Notes: generated by a model from the letters alone, not told the origin. Numbered from the stretch's first letter, positions 8,232 through 17,281 are shown. The stretch: DNA of 64,000 nucleotides from Elusimicrobia bacterium GWB2_63_22 (GCA_001799735.1 MGUA01000008.1:71175-135174), one strand, 5' to 3'. Numbers and translations are program-made.

Positions 8232-8884
8232 TTGCCGCCCTCTCCGTCCAGAAGCGGGCGCACGCGCGGGTCCGCGCCGAGCTGCAGCGCGAGGGTCTTG
8301 AATTTTTCTATGTCCACGCCTTCGGACGCCACCGCGGTGGCGAAAGCCTCCGGCAGCAGCAGGGACGCTTCCCGGATGAACTCCTTGACCTTGTCAAAGC
8401 CGTCGGTCTTCCAGGGGTCCATCGGCCTCATCAGGGCGGCCCACTGCGCCGGGTCGGAGGTGTTGAGGCTGACGTGCACGGAATCGATGAGGCCCTTCAT
8501 CTCGGGCACTACGTTGCGGCCCCAGACGGCGTTGGCCAGGCCGTTGGTGTTAAGGCGGATGCGCACGTTCCTGGGGATCGGTTCGGCGCGGCCGTTGCGG
8601 ATCATGCGCGCGCAGGCCAGCAGCGCCTCCAGGCGCATGGTCGGCTCGCCGAAGCCGCAGAAAACCAGTTCCTCAAAGGGCTGCGCCGTCCACTGCTCCT
8701 TGGCCAGGGCGATGACCTCGCCCGGGGACGGCTCGGCGCCGCGCAGGTCCAGGTCGCTGCCGCGGTAATCCATCTTCCACGTGTGCTTGACGCAGAAAGA
8801 GCACGCCGTGGGGCAGCGGTTCGTCAGGTTGACGTAGAGCCCCTTGTGGTAGCGGTAGACGATAACGGGTTTTTGTGTTTCCAT
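8228..8884 (-). CDS. TatD-associated-type radical SAM protein
   Basis: A 218-residue compact radical SAM protein. The cluster-binding motif CPTACSFC uses Cys24, Cys28 and Cys31, and FCGFGEPTMR is the typical glycine-rich SAM-binding segment. N-terminal YLYVNLTNRC-like sequence (here GLYVNLTNRC) and the short length fit the family usually found beside TatD nucleases, but no tatD gene is in this window. The reaction is unknown. It begins a four-gene leftward unit with the CBM48 protein, the glucodextranase-C-like protein and the Nif3-like protein, all at overlaps or gaps below 10 bases. Family placement is good; the context is not the usual one. Confidence 0.8.
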   Translation of the reverse strand: METQKPVIVYRYHKGLYVNLTNRCPTACSFCVKHTWKMDYRGSDLDLRGAEPSPGEVIALAKEQWTAQPFEELVFCGFGEPTMRLEALLACARMIRNGRAEPIPRNVRIRLNTNGLANAVWGRNVVPEMKGLIDSVHVSLNTSDPAQWAALMRPMDPWKTDGFDKVKEFIREASLLLPEAFATAVASEGVDIEKFKTLALQLGADPRVRPLLDGEGGK

Positions 8885-8931
8885 CGCTTGAAAGTTAGCC
8901 AGCGCTTACCTGATTATTCTATCATTTAGGA

Positions 8932-10023
8932 ATGCGGATTTTGATAGCCTCCAACGCGTTCAAGGGCACGCTTACGGCCGGGCGGGCCTGCGGCGCCATC
9001 GCGGCCGGCGTCCGGACGGCTTTCCCCGGCGCCCGCGTGGAGGAGCTGCCTGTGGCAGACGGCGGCGACGGCCTGCTGGAGGCCCTGGCCCCCGCGCTGG
9101 GCGGGAGCATAATGCGGACCCGGGTCTCCGGACCGCTGGGGCGCCCCGTGGCGGCCCGCTGGCTGCTGGCCGGGCGCACGGCGGTGATAGAAATGGCCGA
9201 GGCCTCCGGCCTGAGGCTTCTGGGCGGGGGCGCCCTGCGGCCGCTGGACGCTTCCACCCGCGGCGTCGGCCAGCTGCTGCTGGCCGCGGCCGCCTCCGGC
9301 GCGAAAGAGATCGTGGTCGGGCTGGGCGGCAGCGCCTCCAACGACGGCGGGGCCGGCTGCGCGCAGGCTTTTGGTTTTTCGCTGGTCGACGCCGCCGGTC
9401 GTCCCATCGCCCCCGGCGCCCGCGGCCTGGCGGCCCTGGCCGCCGTGTTCCCCGGGGAGGCCAGGCGGCGCCTGCGCGGGATAAAGGTGGTCGGCCTGGC
9501 CGATGTGAAGAACCGGCTCTGCGGCCGGCTGGGCTCGGCCCGGGTTTTCGGCCCGCAGAAGGGCGCGGGCCCGCGGGAAGTGGCTTTCATGGAACGCGCC
9601 CTGCTGCGCTACGCGCGGGTAGTCCGGACCTGTCTAGGGGTGCCCGTGGCCGGCCTGCGCGGCGGCGCCGCCGCGGGGGGGCTGGGCGCCGGCCTGGCCG
9701 GCTTCTTCGGGGCGGAACTGGACGACGGGTCGTCCTACGTGCTGGACCGCCTCGGTTTTGAGGCGCGCCTGGCCCGGGCGGACCTGGTGATAACCGGCGA
9801 GGGGTGCTTTGACGCGCAAACCTTCTACGGCAAGGCCCCAGGCGCGGTGATAGCGGCCGCGCGCCGGCTCGGCAAGCCGGCTGTCGTGGTCTGCGGCCGC
9901 TCGCTGCTGGCTCACGCCAGGGGGGTGGTCAGGATAATAGAGGCGGGCCGCGAACCTTCCCCTTATGCCGCCCTGCGGCGCGCCGCGGCCGGCCTGGCCG
10001 GGCTGCGCCTGCCCCACGGTTGA
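8932..10023 (+). CDS. Glycerate kinase
   Basis: A 363-residue member of the GlxK/GarK glycerate kinase family, which phosphorylates D-glycerate with ATP to give 2-phosphoglycerate (or 3-phosphoglycerate in some members). The N-terminal SNAFKGTLTA and PVADGGDGLLEAL motifs and the central VGLGGSASNDGGAGC nucleotide/substrate motif are intact, and the length is normal. The gene is divergent from the radical SAM operon with only 47 bases between; a weak promoter (TTGAAA at 8888-8893, GATTAT 18 bases later) leaves almost no leader, so translation may start close to the mRNA end. The pairing with downstream phosphohexomutase is not obviously functional. Confidence 0.93.
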   Translation: MRILIASNAFKGTLTAGRACGAIAAGVRTAFPGARVEELPVADGGDGLLEALAPALGGSIMRTRVSGPLGRPVAARWLLAGRTAVIEMAEASGLRLLGGGALRPLDASTRGVGQLLLAAAASGAKEIVVGLGGSASNDGGAGCAQAFGFSLVDAAGRPIAPGARGLAALAAVFPGEARRRLRGIKVVGLADVKNRLCGRLGSARVFGPQKGAGPREVAFMERALLRYARVVRTCLGVPVAGLRGGAAAGGLGAGLAGFFGAELDDGSSYVLDRLGFEARLARADLVITGEGCFDAQTFYGKAPGAVIAAARRLGKPAVVVCGRSLLAHARGVVRIIEAGREPSPYAALRRAAAGLAGLRLPHG

Positions 10024-10049
10024 ACCCCACCCCTTATTTTTAATATTAT
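10020..10049 (+). promoter_or_regulatory. Promoter of the phosphohexomutase gene
   Basis: TTGAAC at 10020-10025 and TATTAT at 10044-10049 are separated by 18 bases, a good match to a housekeeping promoter. It overlaps the glycerate kinase stop codon. The predicted leader holds a hairpin, GGCGAC (10070-10075) with GTCGCC (10082-10087), and a strong AAGGAG at 10103-10108 before the ATG at 10114. Confidence 0.6.
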
Positions 10050-10113
10050 ATAGGTTCTGTTTTCAGCCAGGCGACCCGGGAGTCGCCATGGCGGCGTATG
10101 TTAAGGAGAAAAG

Positions 10114-11526
10114 ATGAGTTCCCACCAGGCAAACCATATTTCTTTCGGCACGGACGGTTTCCGCGGCATCATAGCCAGGGATTTCACCTATGACGTGGTC
10201 AGGAAGACCGCACAGGGCATGGCCGACTATATCGCCTACAAGTACATGCGCACCGAGAAGCCCACGGTGGCCGTAGGCTACGACAGGCGCTTCATGTCCG
10301 ACCGCTTCGCCCGCACGGTGGCCGAGATCCTGGCCGCCAACGGCCTTAACGTCACCCTGAGCTCCACCCCGCTGCCCACCCCCGCCGTCAGCCTGCTGAC
10401 CGCCAAGGGCTACGGCATAGGCGTGGTCATAACCGCCAGCCACAACAAGCATTACTATAACGGCATAAAGGTCAAGCAGAACGGCCGCTCCGCTCCGCCC
10501 GCCGTGACCGCGGAGATCGAGAACTATGTGGCCAAGGCCACCCCCATGAAGCCTTCCGGCGCGCCGCTCGCGGTAAAGGATTTCCGGCCCGCCTACGTGG
10601 ATTATCTCAATTCCAAGGTGCCGGCCTCCAAGGTGCTCTCCAAACTGCCGGGCAAGGTGGTGGTGGACTTCATGCACGGCGTCGGCGCCGAGACCGCCGG
10701 GGAAGTGTTCAATTCCAAGAACGTCATAACGCTGCGCTCCCGGCACGACCCGCTGTTCGGCGGCATGGCTCCGGAGCCGGTGGAGAAGAACCTGCTGGAG
10801 CTGGTGGAGGCCGTTAAAAAGAACAAGGCCATGTTCGGCGCGGCGCTCGACGGCGACGCCGACCGCTTCGCGCTGGTCTCCGACAAGGGCGTCTACATGA
10901 CCCCCTGCCAGATCGCGCCGCTGCTGCTGACCTACCTGCTTACCAAGGGGGCCTATAAGGGCAAGATCGTGCAGGCCGTCTCCATGGGCTTCCTCACCAA
11001 GCGCATCGCGCGCGCGGCCAATCTCGCTTTCGACGAGGTCCCGGTGGGCTTCAAATATATAGCCGAGAAAATGCTTTCCGAGGACGTCACTTTCGGCGTC
11101 GAGGAATCCGGCGGCTACGCCTGGAAGGGCAACCTGCCGGAGCGCGACGGCGCGCTGACGGCGCTGTTCGTGATGGAGATGGTGGTGAAGACCGGCAAGA
11201 CGGTCTCGGCCCTGTACGCCGAGATAGAGAAGAAGTACGGCAAGTCCTGCTTCATCCGCCGCGATTTCACCCTGGAGAAGGCCATCCCCAACAAGCACTC
11301 CTTCGCGGTGAAGATCAAGAAGAAGCTGCCGAAGATCCTGCTCGGCCACAAGATCACCGAGACCAACACCATAGACGGCCTCAAGATCGTGCTGGACAAC
11401 GACTGGTGGGTGCTCATGCGCCCGTCGGGCACCGAGCCGCTGCTGCGCACCTACGCGGAGACGGATTCCCAGGAGAACACCAGGAAGTTCCTGGACCTGG
11501 CCTTCAAGCTGGTGGAGCATAAATAA
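10114..11526 (+). CDS. Phosphoglucomutase/phosphomannomutase family protein
   Basis: A 470-residue alpha-D-phosphohexomutase. The four family motifs are present in order: the catalytic serine loop VVITASHNKHYYNGIK (Ser about residue 110), the metal loop LDGDADRFALV (about 247-257), the sugar-binding segment GVEESGGY (about 329-336), and the phosphate-binding loop RPSGTEPLLRTYAE near the C-terminus. The enzyme moves phosphate between C1 and C6 of hexoses; whether glucose, mannose or glucosamine is preferred cannot be told here, though the ESGG sugar motif fits glucose/mannose-type enzymes. It has its own promoter and leader, and is followed by metK after 52 bases. Confidence 0.94.
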   Translation: MSSHQANHISFGTDGFRGIIARDFTYDVVRKTAQGMADYIAYKYMRTEKPTVAVGYDRRFMSDRFARTVAEILAANGLNVTLSSTPLPTPAVSLLTAKGYGIGVVITASHNKHYYNGIKVKQNGRSAPPAVTAEIENYVAKATPMKPSGAPLAVKDFRPAYVDYLNSKVPASKVLSKLPGKVVVDFMHGVGAETAGEVFNSKNVITLRSRHDPLFGGMAPEPVEKNLLELVEAVKKNKAMFGAALDGDADRFALVSDKGVYMTPCQIAPLLLTYLLTKGAYKGKIVQAVSMGFLTKRIARAANLAFDEVPVGFKYIAEKMLSEDVTFGVEESGGYAWKGNLPERDGALTALFVMEMVVKTGKTVSALYAEIEKKYGKSCFIRRDFTLEKAIPNKHSFAVKIKKKLPKILLGHKITETNTIDGLKIVLDNDWWVLMRPSGTEPLLRTYAETDSQENTRKFLDLAFKLVEHK

Positions 11527-11546
11527 GCCCGGGCGGGCTAAGTTTG

Positions 11547-11552
11547 TATAAT
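11547..11552 (+). promoter_or_regulatory. -10 element upstream of metK
   Basis: A perfect TATAAT preceded by TTTG sits 27 bases before the metK ATG; no good -35 is visible. The strong AGGAGGAAG ribosome binding site starts at 11567. There is no room for a SAM riboswitch between this element and the gene. Confidence 0.45.
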
Positions 11553-11578
11553 TTTGGGTAAATAACAGGAGGAAGAAC

Positions 11579-12778
11579 ATGAACTTCAAGGGTAAAAGGT
11601 ATGTCAGCTCAGAATCGGTGACCGAGGGTCACCCCGACAAGGTCTGCGACCAGATTTCGGACGCGGTGCTTGACGAGATAATGAGGAAGGACCCCGCCGG
11701 CCGCGTCGCCTGCGAGACCTTCATCACCCGCGGCATGGTGGTCGTGGGCGGCGAGATCACCACCAAGACCTATGTCGACGTGGACGAGCTGGTCCGCAAA
11801 GTCGTCAAAGACATCGGCTACACCCATTCCAAGTACGGCTTCAACTACGAGACCTGCGCGGTGATCAACGTGATCGGCCGCCAGAGCCCCGACATCGCCC
11901 AGGGCGTGGACACCGGCGGCGCCGGCGACCAGGGCCTGATGGTCGGCTACGCTTCCGACGAGACCCCGGAGCTGATGCCCCTGCCCCTGCAGCTGGCCCA
12001 GCGCCTCTCCATGCGCCTGGCCGAAGTGCGCAAGAAGAACATCCTCCCCTACCTCGGCCCCGACGGCAAGAGCCAGGTGACCGTGGAGTACAACGACGGC
12101 GTGCCCACCCGCATAGAGACCATCGTGGTCTCCTCGCAGCACACCGTGGAGATCCTCGACAAGACCGGCCACCAGATCACCGAGAAGTCCCGCAAGGAGA
12201 TCATCGACGCCGTCATCACCCCGGTGATAGACAAGAAGCTCATCGACAAGAACACCAAGATCTACATCAACCCCACCGGCAAGTTCGTCGTCGGCGGCCC
12301 GCAGTCGGACGCCGGCGTGACCGGCCGCAAGATCATAGTGGATACCTACGGCGGCGTGGCCCCGCACGGCGGCGGCGCGTTCTCCGGCAAGGACTGCACC
12401 AAGGTGGACCGCTCCGCGGCCTACATGGCCCGCTATATCGCCAAGAACATCGTGGCGGCCAAGCTGGCCCACGAAGTGACCGTGCAGCTGGCCTACGCCA
12501 TCGGCGTGGCCGAGCCCGTCGGCCTGTACGTGGACACCCACGGCACCGGCAAGATAGCCGACGAGAAGCTGTCCAAGATCGTGCGCGCCAGCTTCGACCT
12601 GACGCCCCGCGGCATCATAAAGACGCTGAGCCTGCGCTCGCCCGTGTACCGCAAGACCGCCGCCTATGGCCATTTCGGCCGGGCCGGTTTCGCCTGGGAA
12701 AAGACCAACGCGGCCGCCATGCTGGCCAAGAAGGCCGCCGGCGCGCCCAAGAACGAGTGCGCCTGCTGCTGCGGCTGA
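11579..12778 (+). CDS. metK: S-adenosylmethionine synthetase
   Basis: A 399-residue methionine adenosyltransferase, making SAM from methionine and ATP. Signature sequences are intact: [20 protein letters not shown] at the N-terminus, [12 protein letters not shown] in the middle, and the P-loop-like [19 protein letters not shown]. Length and order match the bacterial enzyme. The C-terminus ends in an unusual cysteine cluster, ECACCCG, which is not part of the catalytic fold. The gene supplies the cofactor for the radical SAM enzymes and methylthiotransferase elsewhere in the window, but lies in its own unit with a strong ribosome binding site. Confidence 0.98.
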   Translation: MNFKGKRYVSSESVTEGHPDKVCDQISDAVLDEIMRKDPAGRVACETFITRGMVVVGGEITTKTYVDVDELVRKVVKDIGYTHSKYGFNYETCAVINVIGRQSPDIAQGVDTGGAGDQGLMVGYASDETPELMPLPLQLAQRLSMRLAEVRKKNILPYLGPDGKSQVTVEYNDGVPTRIETIVVSSQHTVEILDKTGHQITEKSRKEIIDAVITPVIDKKLIDKNTKIYINPTGKFVVGGPQSDAGVTGRKIIVDTYGGVAPHGGGAFSGKDCTKVDRSAAYMARYIAKNIVAAKLAHEVTVQLAYAIGVAEPVGLYVDTHGTGKIADEKLSKIVRASFDLTPRGIIKTLSLRSPVYRKTAAYGHFGRAGFAWEKTNAAAMLAKKAAGAPKNECACCCG

Positions 12779-12855
12779 AGAACTGAAAGCGGAACGCGTC
12801 CGGCGGGCGGGGGTCCGGCCGGGCGCGCTACCAGCGGTAAATAGGGGGAGAGTTT

Positions 12856-13209
12856 ATGAGAGTTCTGCTCGTAGAAGATAACGCCCTTACCCGGTTCACC
12901 ATAAAGTCCCTGCTGGATAAGCTGGGGCATGAAGTGGTGGCCGAGGCCGAGGACGGGCCCAGCGCGGTGAAGTTCTTCACGGAGCTGAGGCCCGACGTGG
13001 TGTTCCTGGACCTGATCCTGCCCGGCAAGTCGGGGGTGGAGATCCTGGAGGACCTGCGGGCGGTGGACCCGGCCGCGCGCGTGGTAGTGGTGACCGCGGT
13101 GGAACAGGACGAGATAGACCGGCGCCTGGCCGACAAAGGCGTGAACGCCATCCTGCGCAAGCCGTTCTCGTTCGAAGACTTCAAGGCGCTGATGAAAGAC
13201 CTAGCCTGA
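12856..13209 (+). CDS. CheY-like single-domain response regulator
   Basis: A 117-residue receiver domain without an output domain. The acidic pair Glu7/Asp8, the phosphorylation site Asp52 (VVFLDLILPG), Thr80 and Lys102 (ILRKPF) are all in place. It is followed after two bases by a CheC-like gene, so the two are surely co-transcribed; the pair suggests a phosphorylation switch with its own phosphatase or a phosphorylation-dependent partner. No histidine kinase or other chemotaxis gene is nearby, so the input signal is unknown. A clear ribosome binding site (GGGGGAGAG) precedes the ATG. Confidence 0.93.
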   Translation: MRVLLVEDNALTRFTIKSLLDKLGHEVVAEAEDGPSAVKFFTELRPDVVFLDLILPGKSGVEILEDLRAVDPAARVVVVTAVEQDEIDRRLADKGVNAILRKPFSFEDFKALMKDLA

Positions 13210-13211
13210 AT

Positions 13212-13811
13212 ATGGACGCAAAAGCCAGCCGGATACTTGAAAGCATAGCCCTGCTCAGCCTCGAGAAATGCGCGGTCAAGCTGTCGCGCATCTCCGCGGG
13301 CAAGTGGTCGGTTTCCGACGTGCGCGTATCTACGCGCAGCATGGAAGAGACCATAAAGGACCACGCCTCGGAGCGCGGGCCCGGCGCCGCCGTCTACTTC
13401 GAGATAGCCGGCGAGCACCCGTTCACGGCCATGATCGTCTTCAGGCCGGAGGATATAGACACCATCTCGCGCGGCTTTCTCGGTTTCTCCTTCTCCAAGC
13501 TGCCCAGCCTCAGTCAGGCCCAGGAGCTGCTGCTCTCCGAGCTCGGCAACATCATCCTCAATTCCATCGTCAGTTCTCTTTCCAACGCCCTCAAGCGCGC
13601 CTTCCTGCCGTCGGCGCCGAAATGCGTGCAGGGCGAGCCCCGGTTCCTCCTAGAGGCCCTCTGGACTTCCCTGGGCTCCGAAAAGCCGCACCGCCTGGTG
13701 ACCGTGGCGCTCGACCTGGATTTCGACAAATCCGTTACCCGCAGCGAAGTGCTGGTCCTGATACCCGAAAGCATGGAGAAAGCGCTTACCGGCGCCTCCG
13801 AACCCTACTAG
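13212..13811 (+). CDS. CheC/CheX-like phosphatase family protein
   Basis: A 199-residue protein whose central helix SELGNIILNSIVSSLSNAL (residues about 113-131) carries the ExxN signature of the CheC/CheX/FliY phosphatases, which remove phosphate from CheY-type regulators. CheC has two such helices; here I see one clear copy, closer to CheX. It overlaps nothing but starts two bases after the stop of the CheY-like gene, its probable substrate. The N-terminal part (ILESIALLSLEKCAVKLSRI) is helical and unlike CheC and may be an added interaction segment. Family call is moderately sure, enzymatic activity inferred. Confidence 0.72.
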   Translation: MDAKASRILESIALLSLEKCAVKLSRISAGKWSVSDVRVSTRSMEETIKDHASERGPGAAVYFEIAGEHPFTAMIVFRPEDIDTISRGFLGFSFSKLPSLSQAQELLLSELGNIILNSIVSSLSNALKRAFLPSAPKCVQGEPRFLLEALWTSLGSEKPHRLVTVALDLDFDKSVTRSEVLVLIPESMEKALTGASEPY

Positions 13812-13823
13812 GAGACATCACCG

Positions 13824-14351
13824 ATGAAAACCGCCTGCCTGTCCGCTCTTTTAGCCGGCGCCGCGCTGATCAGCGCCGCCGCCGCTTACGCCCAGACGGA
13901 GATAGTAGGAGTGGATTGGGAGCTGTCCCGCCTCAACGGCAAGACCCGGGCGCCCTTCGCCCGCGTGTCGGAGCTGCGGGCCTCCCCCGACGTCAATTTC
14001 CAGGACCGTCTGCGCGCCATAGTCACGCTGCGCAACCCCGCGGCCAAGGCCGTGGAGGGCGTGGTGCTGCGCTACGCGGTCAGTCTGCGCCTGCTCAGGA
14101 AGGGCGACGCGCCCGAAAAAGCCTTCTGGGGCGTGCCTTTCTACGTGGAGGAAGTGCGCGTCACCAAGATAAACCCTTCGGCCGAAAAGCAGGCCAGGGT
14201 CATCCACTTCGAACTGCAGACCCAGCTGCGCAAGCTGCGCAGCAGCGGCTTCACGCCGCTGGCCCTTAAAATGGAAGTCATGGTCGGCCCGCGCCAGGGC
14301 GACGAACCCGCCCAGATAATGCGCGAGGCGGTCATCGAAATTAAACCGTAA
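13824..14351 (+). CDS. Exported protein of unknown function
   Basis: A 175-residue protein with a signal peptide (MKTACLSALLAGAALISAAAAYAQ, cleavage after YAQ or AYA). The mature part is predicted as a single beta-rich domain with alternating hydrophobic strands (AIVTLRNPAAKAVEGVVLRY, then VIHFELQTQLRKL). I do not recognise the family. It stands between the CheY/CheC pair and serS, with gaps of 12 and 16 bases, so it is likely co-transcribed with them. A beta-sandwich periplasmic or outer-membrane-associated role is possible but unproven. Confidence 0.75.
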   Translation: MKTACLSALLAGAALISAAAAYAQTEIVGVDWELSRLNGKTRAPFARVSELRASPDVNFQDRLRAIVTLRNPAAKAVEGVVLRYAVSLRLLRKGDAPEKAFWGVPFYVEEVRVTKINPSAEKQARVIHFELQTQLRKLRSSGFTPLALKMEVMVGPRQGDEPAQIMREAVIEIKP

Positions 14352-14367
14352 ACTCCCCGGAGCCCCC

Positions 14368-15636
14368 ATGCTTGACATCAATCTCATCAGGACCGACGCC
14401 GAAAAAGTCAGGCGCGCCCTGCTTAAAAGGCTCGACTCCGTGGACCTGGAGCCGGTGCTCGCCCTCGACCGCAAAAGAAGGGACCTTATTGTGGAGGCGG
14501 ACGGCCTCAAGATGAAGAAGAACGCCGCCTCGGCTACCGTCAAAAAGCTCGACCAGGCGGCCCAGCAGGCGGTCTTCGCCGAGATGAAGGAAATTTCAGC
14601 GAAGGTGAAGGCGCTGGACGCCGAAGCCTCCGCCGTGGAAGCGGAGCTGGCCAAACTTATGGCCGGGCTGCCCAATCTGCCCGCCGAAGACGTGGTGGCG
14701 GGCGGCAAGGAGAACAACGCCATCCTGCGCGAGTGGGGCAAAAAGCCGGAGTTCGGCTTTGCGGCCAAGGACCACCTGGCGCTTTGCAAGGACCTCGGCC
14801 TGGTGGACTACGAGCGCGGCGTAAAGCTGGGCGGCACGGGCTTCTGGCTTTACCGCGACCTGGGCGCGCGCCTGGAATGGGCGCTGATGAACCTTTTTGT
14901 GGAGACGCACCTGGCCAACGGCTACTCCTTCACGCTGCCGCCGCACATCCTCAACTATGAGTGCGGCTACACCGCGGGCCAGTTCCCCAAGTTCAAGGAC
15001 GACGTGTTCCTGCTCGCCGGCGCCGAGGAGAAGACGCAGTTCCTGCTGCCGACCTCCGAGACCGCGCTGGTCAGCCTGCACCGCGACGAGATCCTGAAAG
15101 AGGACGAGCTGCCGAAAAAATATTTCGCCTACAGCCCCTGCTACCGCAAGGAAGCCGGCGGCTACGGCGCCAACGAGCGCGGCATGATCCGCGGCCACCA
15201 GTTCAACAAGGTGGAGCTTATCCAGTTCGCCAAGCCCGAGGAGTCGCAGGCCGCCTTCGACGAGATGGTCGGGCACGTGGAAGCCGTCATGCAGCGGCTG
15301 GGCCTGCACTACCGCCTGGTAAAGCTGGCCGCCAAAGACTGCAGCGCCTCGATGGCGCGCACCTACGATATAGAAGTCTGGATCCCCAGCATGAAGGGCT
15401 ACAAAGAGGTCAGCTCGGTCTCCAACGCGCACGACTACCAGGCCCGGCGCGGCAACATGCGCTTCAAGCGCGCCGCCACCGGCAAGAACGAGTTCGTCCA
15501 CACCCTCAACGGCTCCTGCCTGGCCACCAGCCGGCTGTTCCCGGCCCTGCTGGAGCAGTTCCAACAGGCCGACGGCTCGGTGCTGGTGCCCGAAGCCCTG
15601 CGCAAATTCATGGGGGCCGACGTAATAAAATTATGA
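14368..15636 (+). CDS. serS: Serine--tRNA ligase
   Basis: A 422-residue class II aminoacyl-tRNA synthetase. Residues 1-105 form the expected tRNA-binding coiled coil (long Lys/Glu/Ala-rich helices), followed by the catalytic domain with motif 2 in YSPCYRKEAGGYGANERG and motif 3 in LNGSCLATSRLFPALLE. The length is that of bacterial SerRS. The enzyme charges tRNA-Ser and tRNA-Sec. Its stop overlaps the start of the downstream TPR gene (ATGA, 15633-15636). No tRNA gene is nearby. Confidence 0.97.
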   Translation: MLDINLIRTDAEKVRRALLKRLDSVDLEPVLALDRKRRDLIVEADGLKMKKNAASATVKKLDQAAQQAVFAEMKEISAKVKALDAEASAVEAELAKLMAGLPNLPAEDVVAGGKENNAILREWGKKPEFGFAAKDHLALCKDLGLVDYERGVKLGGTGFWLYRDLGARLEWALMNLFVETHLANGYSFTLPPHILNYECGYTAGQFPKFKDDVFLLAGAEEKTQFLLPTSETALVSLHRDEILKEDELPKKYFAYSPCYRKEAGGYGANERGMIRGHQFNKVELIQFAKPEESQAAFDEMVGHVEAVMQRLGLHYRLVKLAAKDCSASMARTYDIEVWIPSMKGYKEVSSVSNAHDYQARRGNMRFKRAATGKNEFVHTLNGSCLATSRLFPALLEQFQQADGSVLVPEALRKFMGADVIKL

Positions 15637-16829
15637 AGAAACTACTGCTGCCGGCGCTGCTCTTTTTCTGCGCCGCCGCCGCGCAAGCCGCGACGCCCAA
15701 GAGCGAGCCGCTGCCTGAAGAGCTCCGGCTGCTGTCTAAAAAAGGCATCGAAGCCATTTACGCCGTGGACATCCCCGAGGCCGTAAAGAATTTTTCCGCG
15801 GCCCTGGAGAAATACCCCGAGCACCCGTATCCCCATTTCGGCCTGGCGATGGCCAAGTGGGCCACCCTGGAATACCTAGAGGACGAGTCCGACCCCAAGC
15901 TTGAGAAAGAGTACGAGGCCATGACCGACCGTGCCATCGACACCGGCAAGGCCTGGCTGAAGAAGCACCCGGGCGACGCCAACGCCAACCTGTGCCTCGG
16001 CGGCCTGTACGGCCTGCGCGCGCGCCTGGCCGTGCTGCAGCACCGCTGGATAAAAGCCTATTTCGACGGCCGCAAGGCGCTGGCCTACATGCACCGCTCG
16101 CTCAAGATAGAGCCGGAGCTCTACGACGCCTACCTGGGCCTCGGCATGTACGAGTACTACGCCGGCACGCTGCACGGCGCCATCAAGGTGCTGGCCAGCA
16201 TCCTGATGAAGGGCGACGCGGCCAAGGGCATAGAGATGCTGACCCTGTGCAAGGAGAAGGGCTATTTTAACGCGCTCGCGGCCAAGCTGCTGCTGATAGA
16301 GATCTACACCACCACCGGCAGCCCGTATGTAAATTCGAAGCTGGCCGTGAAATGGTCCAAGGAACTGCGCGCCGTCTATCACAACCACCCGCAGATGCAT
16401 TTTGTGGAGATCGTGTCCCTTTACGAGGACAGGCAGTACGGGGAGTCCAGGAAGGAGGCGCTGGCCTACCTGGCCGCCGTCAACGAAGGCAAGCCCGCCT
16501 ACCGCCGGCGCTACCTGCCGCGCGTGCTGACCGCCATCGGGACCACCTACCTGGTGGAAAACAAATACGACGAGGCCGCCGACTATTTCGGCCGCGCCGC
16601 CGCGACCCTCAAAGAGGACCCCAAGGCCCATCCCGCCCGCTGGGGCGTCTGGGCCATAGTGAGGCTCGGCAACGTGCACGACCTGAAAGGCCTGCGCGCC
16701 AAAGCGCTGGGGTATTATAAAGAGGCGAAGACCTACAAGGACGAATGGGGCTTCTCCGAGGCTATCTCGATCTACCTGAAGCAGCCCTTCGCAGCCCGGG
16801 AGCTGCCGGGGCAGATGCCCCCGCCGTAA
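15633..16829 (+). CDS. Exported tetratricopeptide-repeat protein
   Basis: A 398-residue protein with a signal peptide (MKKLLLPALLFFCAAAAQAA) and helical TPR-like repeats through residues about 30-390, for example YAVDIPEAVKNFSAALEKYP near the start and KYDEAADYFGRAAATLKEDP near the end. The start was placed at the ATG overlapping the serS stop because the signal peptide begins exactly there; the frame is open far upstream but without a reason to use it. TPR proteins of this kind act as scaffolds in the periplasm. No enzymatic domain is visible and the partner is unknown. Confidence 0.85.
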   Translation: MKKLLLPALLFFCAAAAQAATPKSEPLPEELRLLSKKGIEAIYAVDIPEAVKNFSAALEKYPEHPYPHFGLAMAKWATLEYLEDESDPKLEKEYEAMTDRAIDTGKAWLKKHPGDANANLCLGGLYGLRARLAVLQHRWIKAYFDGRKALAYMHRSLKIEPELYDAYLGLGMYEYYAGTLHGAIKVLASILMKGDAAKGIEMLTLCKEKGYFNALAAKLLLIEIYTTTGSPYVNSKLAVKWSKELRAVYHNHPQMHFVEIVSLYEDRQYGESRKEALAYLAAVNEGKPAYRRRYLPRVLTAIGTTYLVENKYDEAADYFGRAAATLKEDPKAHPARWGVWAIVRLGNVHDLKGLRAKALGYYKEAKTYKDEWGFSEAISIYLKQPFAARELPGQMPPP

Positions 16830-16834
16830 AAAGC

Positions 16835-17263
16835 ATGGAACTCTCCACCGTCATTTTCCTCCTGCTCGCCATCCTCGGCTGGGGCCTCGGCGCCTTCTTC
16901 GACAAGGCCTGCCTCAAGCACATGGACCCGTCCGGCGCTTTCTACGTGCGGACGCTGTTCATGATCTTCCTCTTCGTTCCGCTGGTGCTCTGGAAGTACG
17001 ACCAGACCAAGCAGGCGCTGCTGGGCTCCGACAAGCTGGGCCCTATCTTCGTTATCTCTAGCGCGGTGGTTTCCATGGCCGGCGTCTTCTTCTACCTGAA
17101 GGCGCTTTCCGGCGGCGAGGCCATGAAGATCGTGCCGCTTTCCTCCACCTACCCGTTCGTCACCTTCGTGATGGCGGTGCTGTTCCTCGGTGAGAGCTTT
17201 ACCGTCAACAAGCTGTTCGGCACGCTGCTGCTTACCGGCGGCATCTATTTTATCTCCAAGTAG
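16835..17263 (+). CDS. Small EamA-type membrane protein
   Basis: A 142-residue protein with five hydrophobic segments and a single EamA (drug/metabolite transporter) domain, half the usual ten-helix length. Typical features are GWGLGAFFDKACLKHMDPSG after the first helix and PLSSTYPFVTFVMAVLFLGE before the last. Half-size members work as dimers. The ATG at 16835 follows the TPR gene stop by five bases; the first residues MELSTVIFLLLAILGWG start directly in helix 1. The substrate is unknown. Confidence 0.85.
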   Translation: MELSTVIFLLLAILGWGLGAFFDKACLKHMDPSGAFYVRTLFMIFLFVPLVLWKYDQTKQALLGSDKLGPIFVISSAVVSMAGVFFYLKALSGGEAMKIVPLSSTYPFVTFVMAVLFLGESFTVNKLFGTLLLTGGIYFISK

Positions 17264-17281
17264 CGGGCGGGGGCCTGCCTC

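Noticed and set aside
11527-11578. SAM riboswitch upstream of metK
   Set aside because: Only 52 bases separate the genes and no riboswitch-like fold is present.
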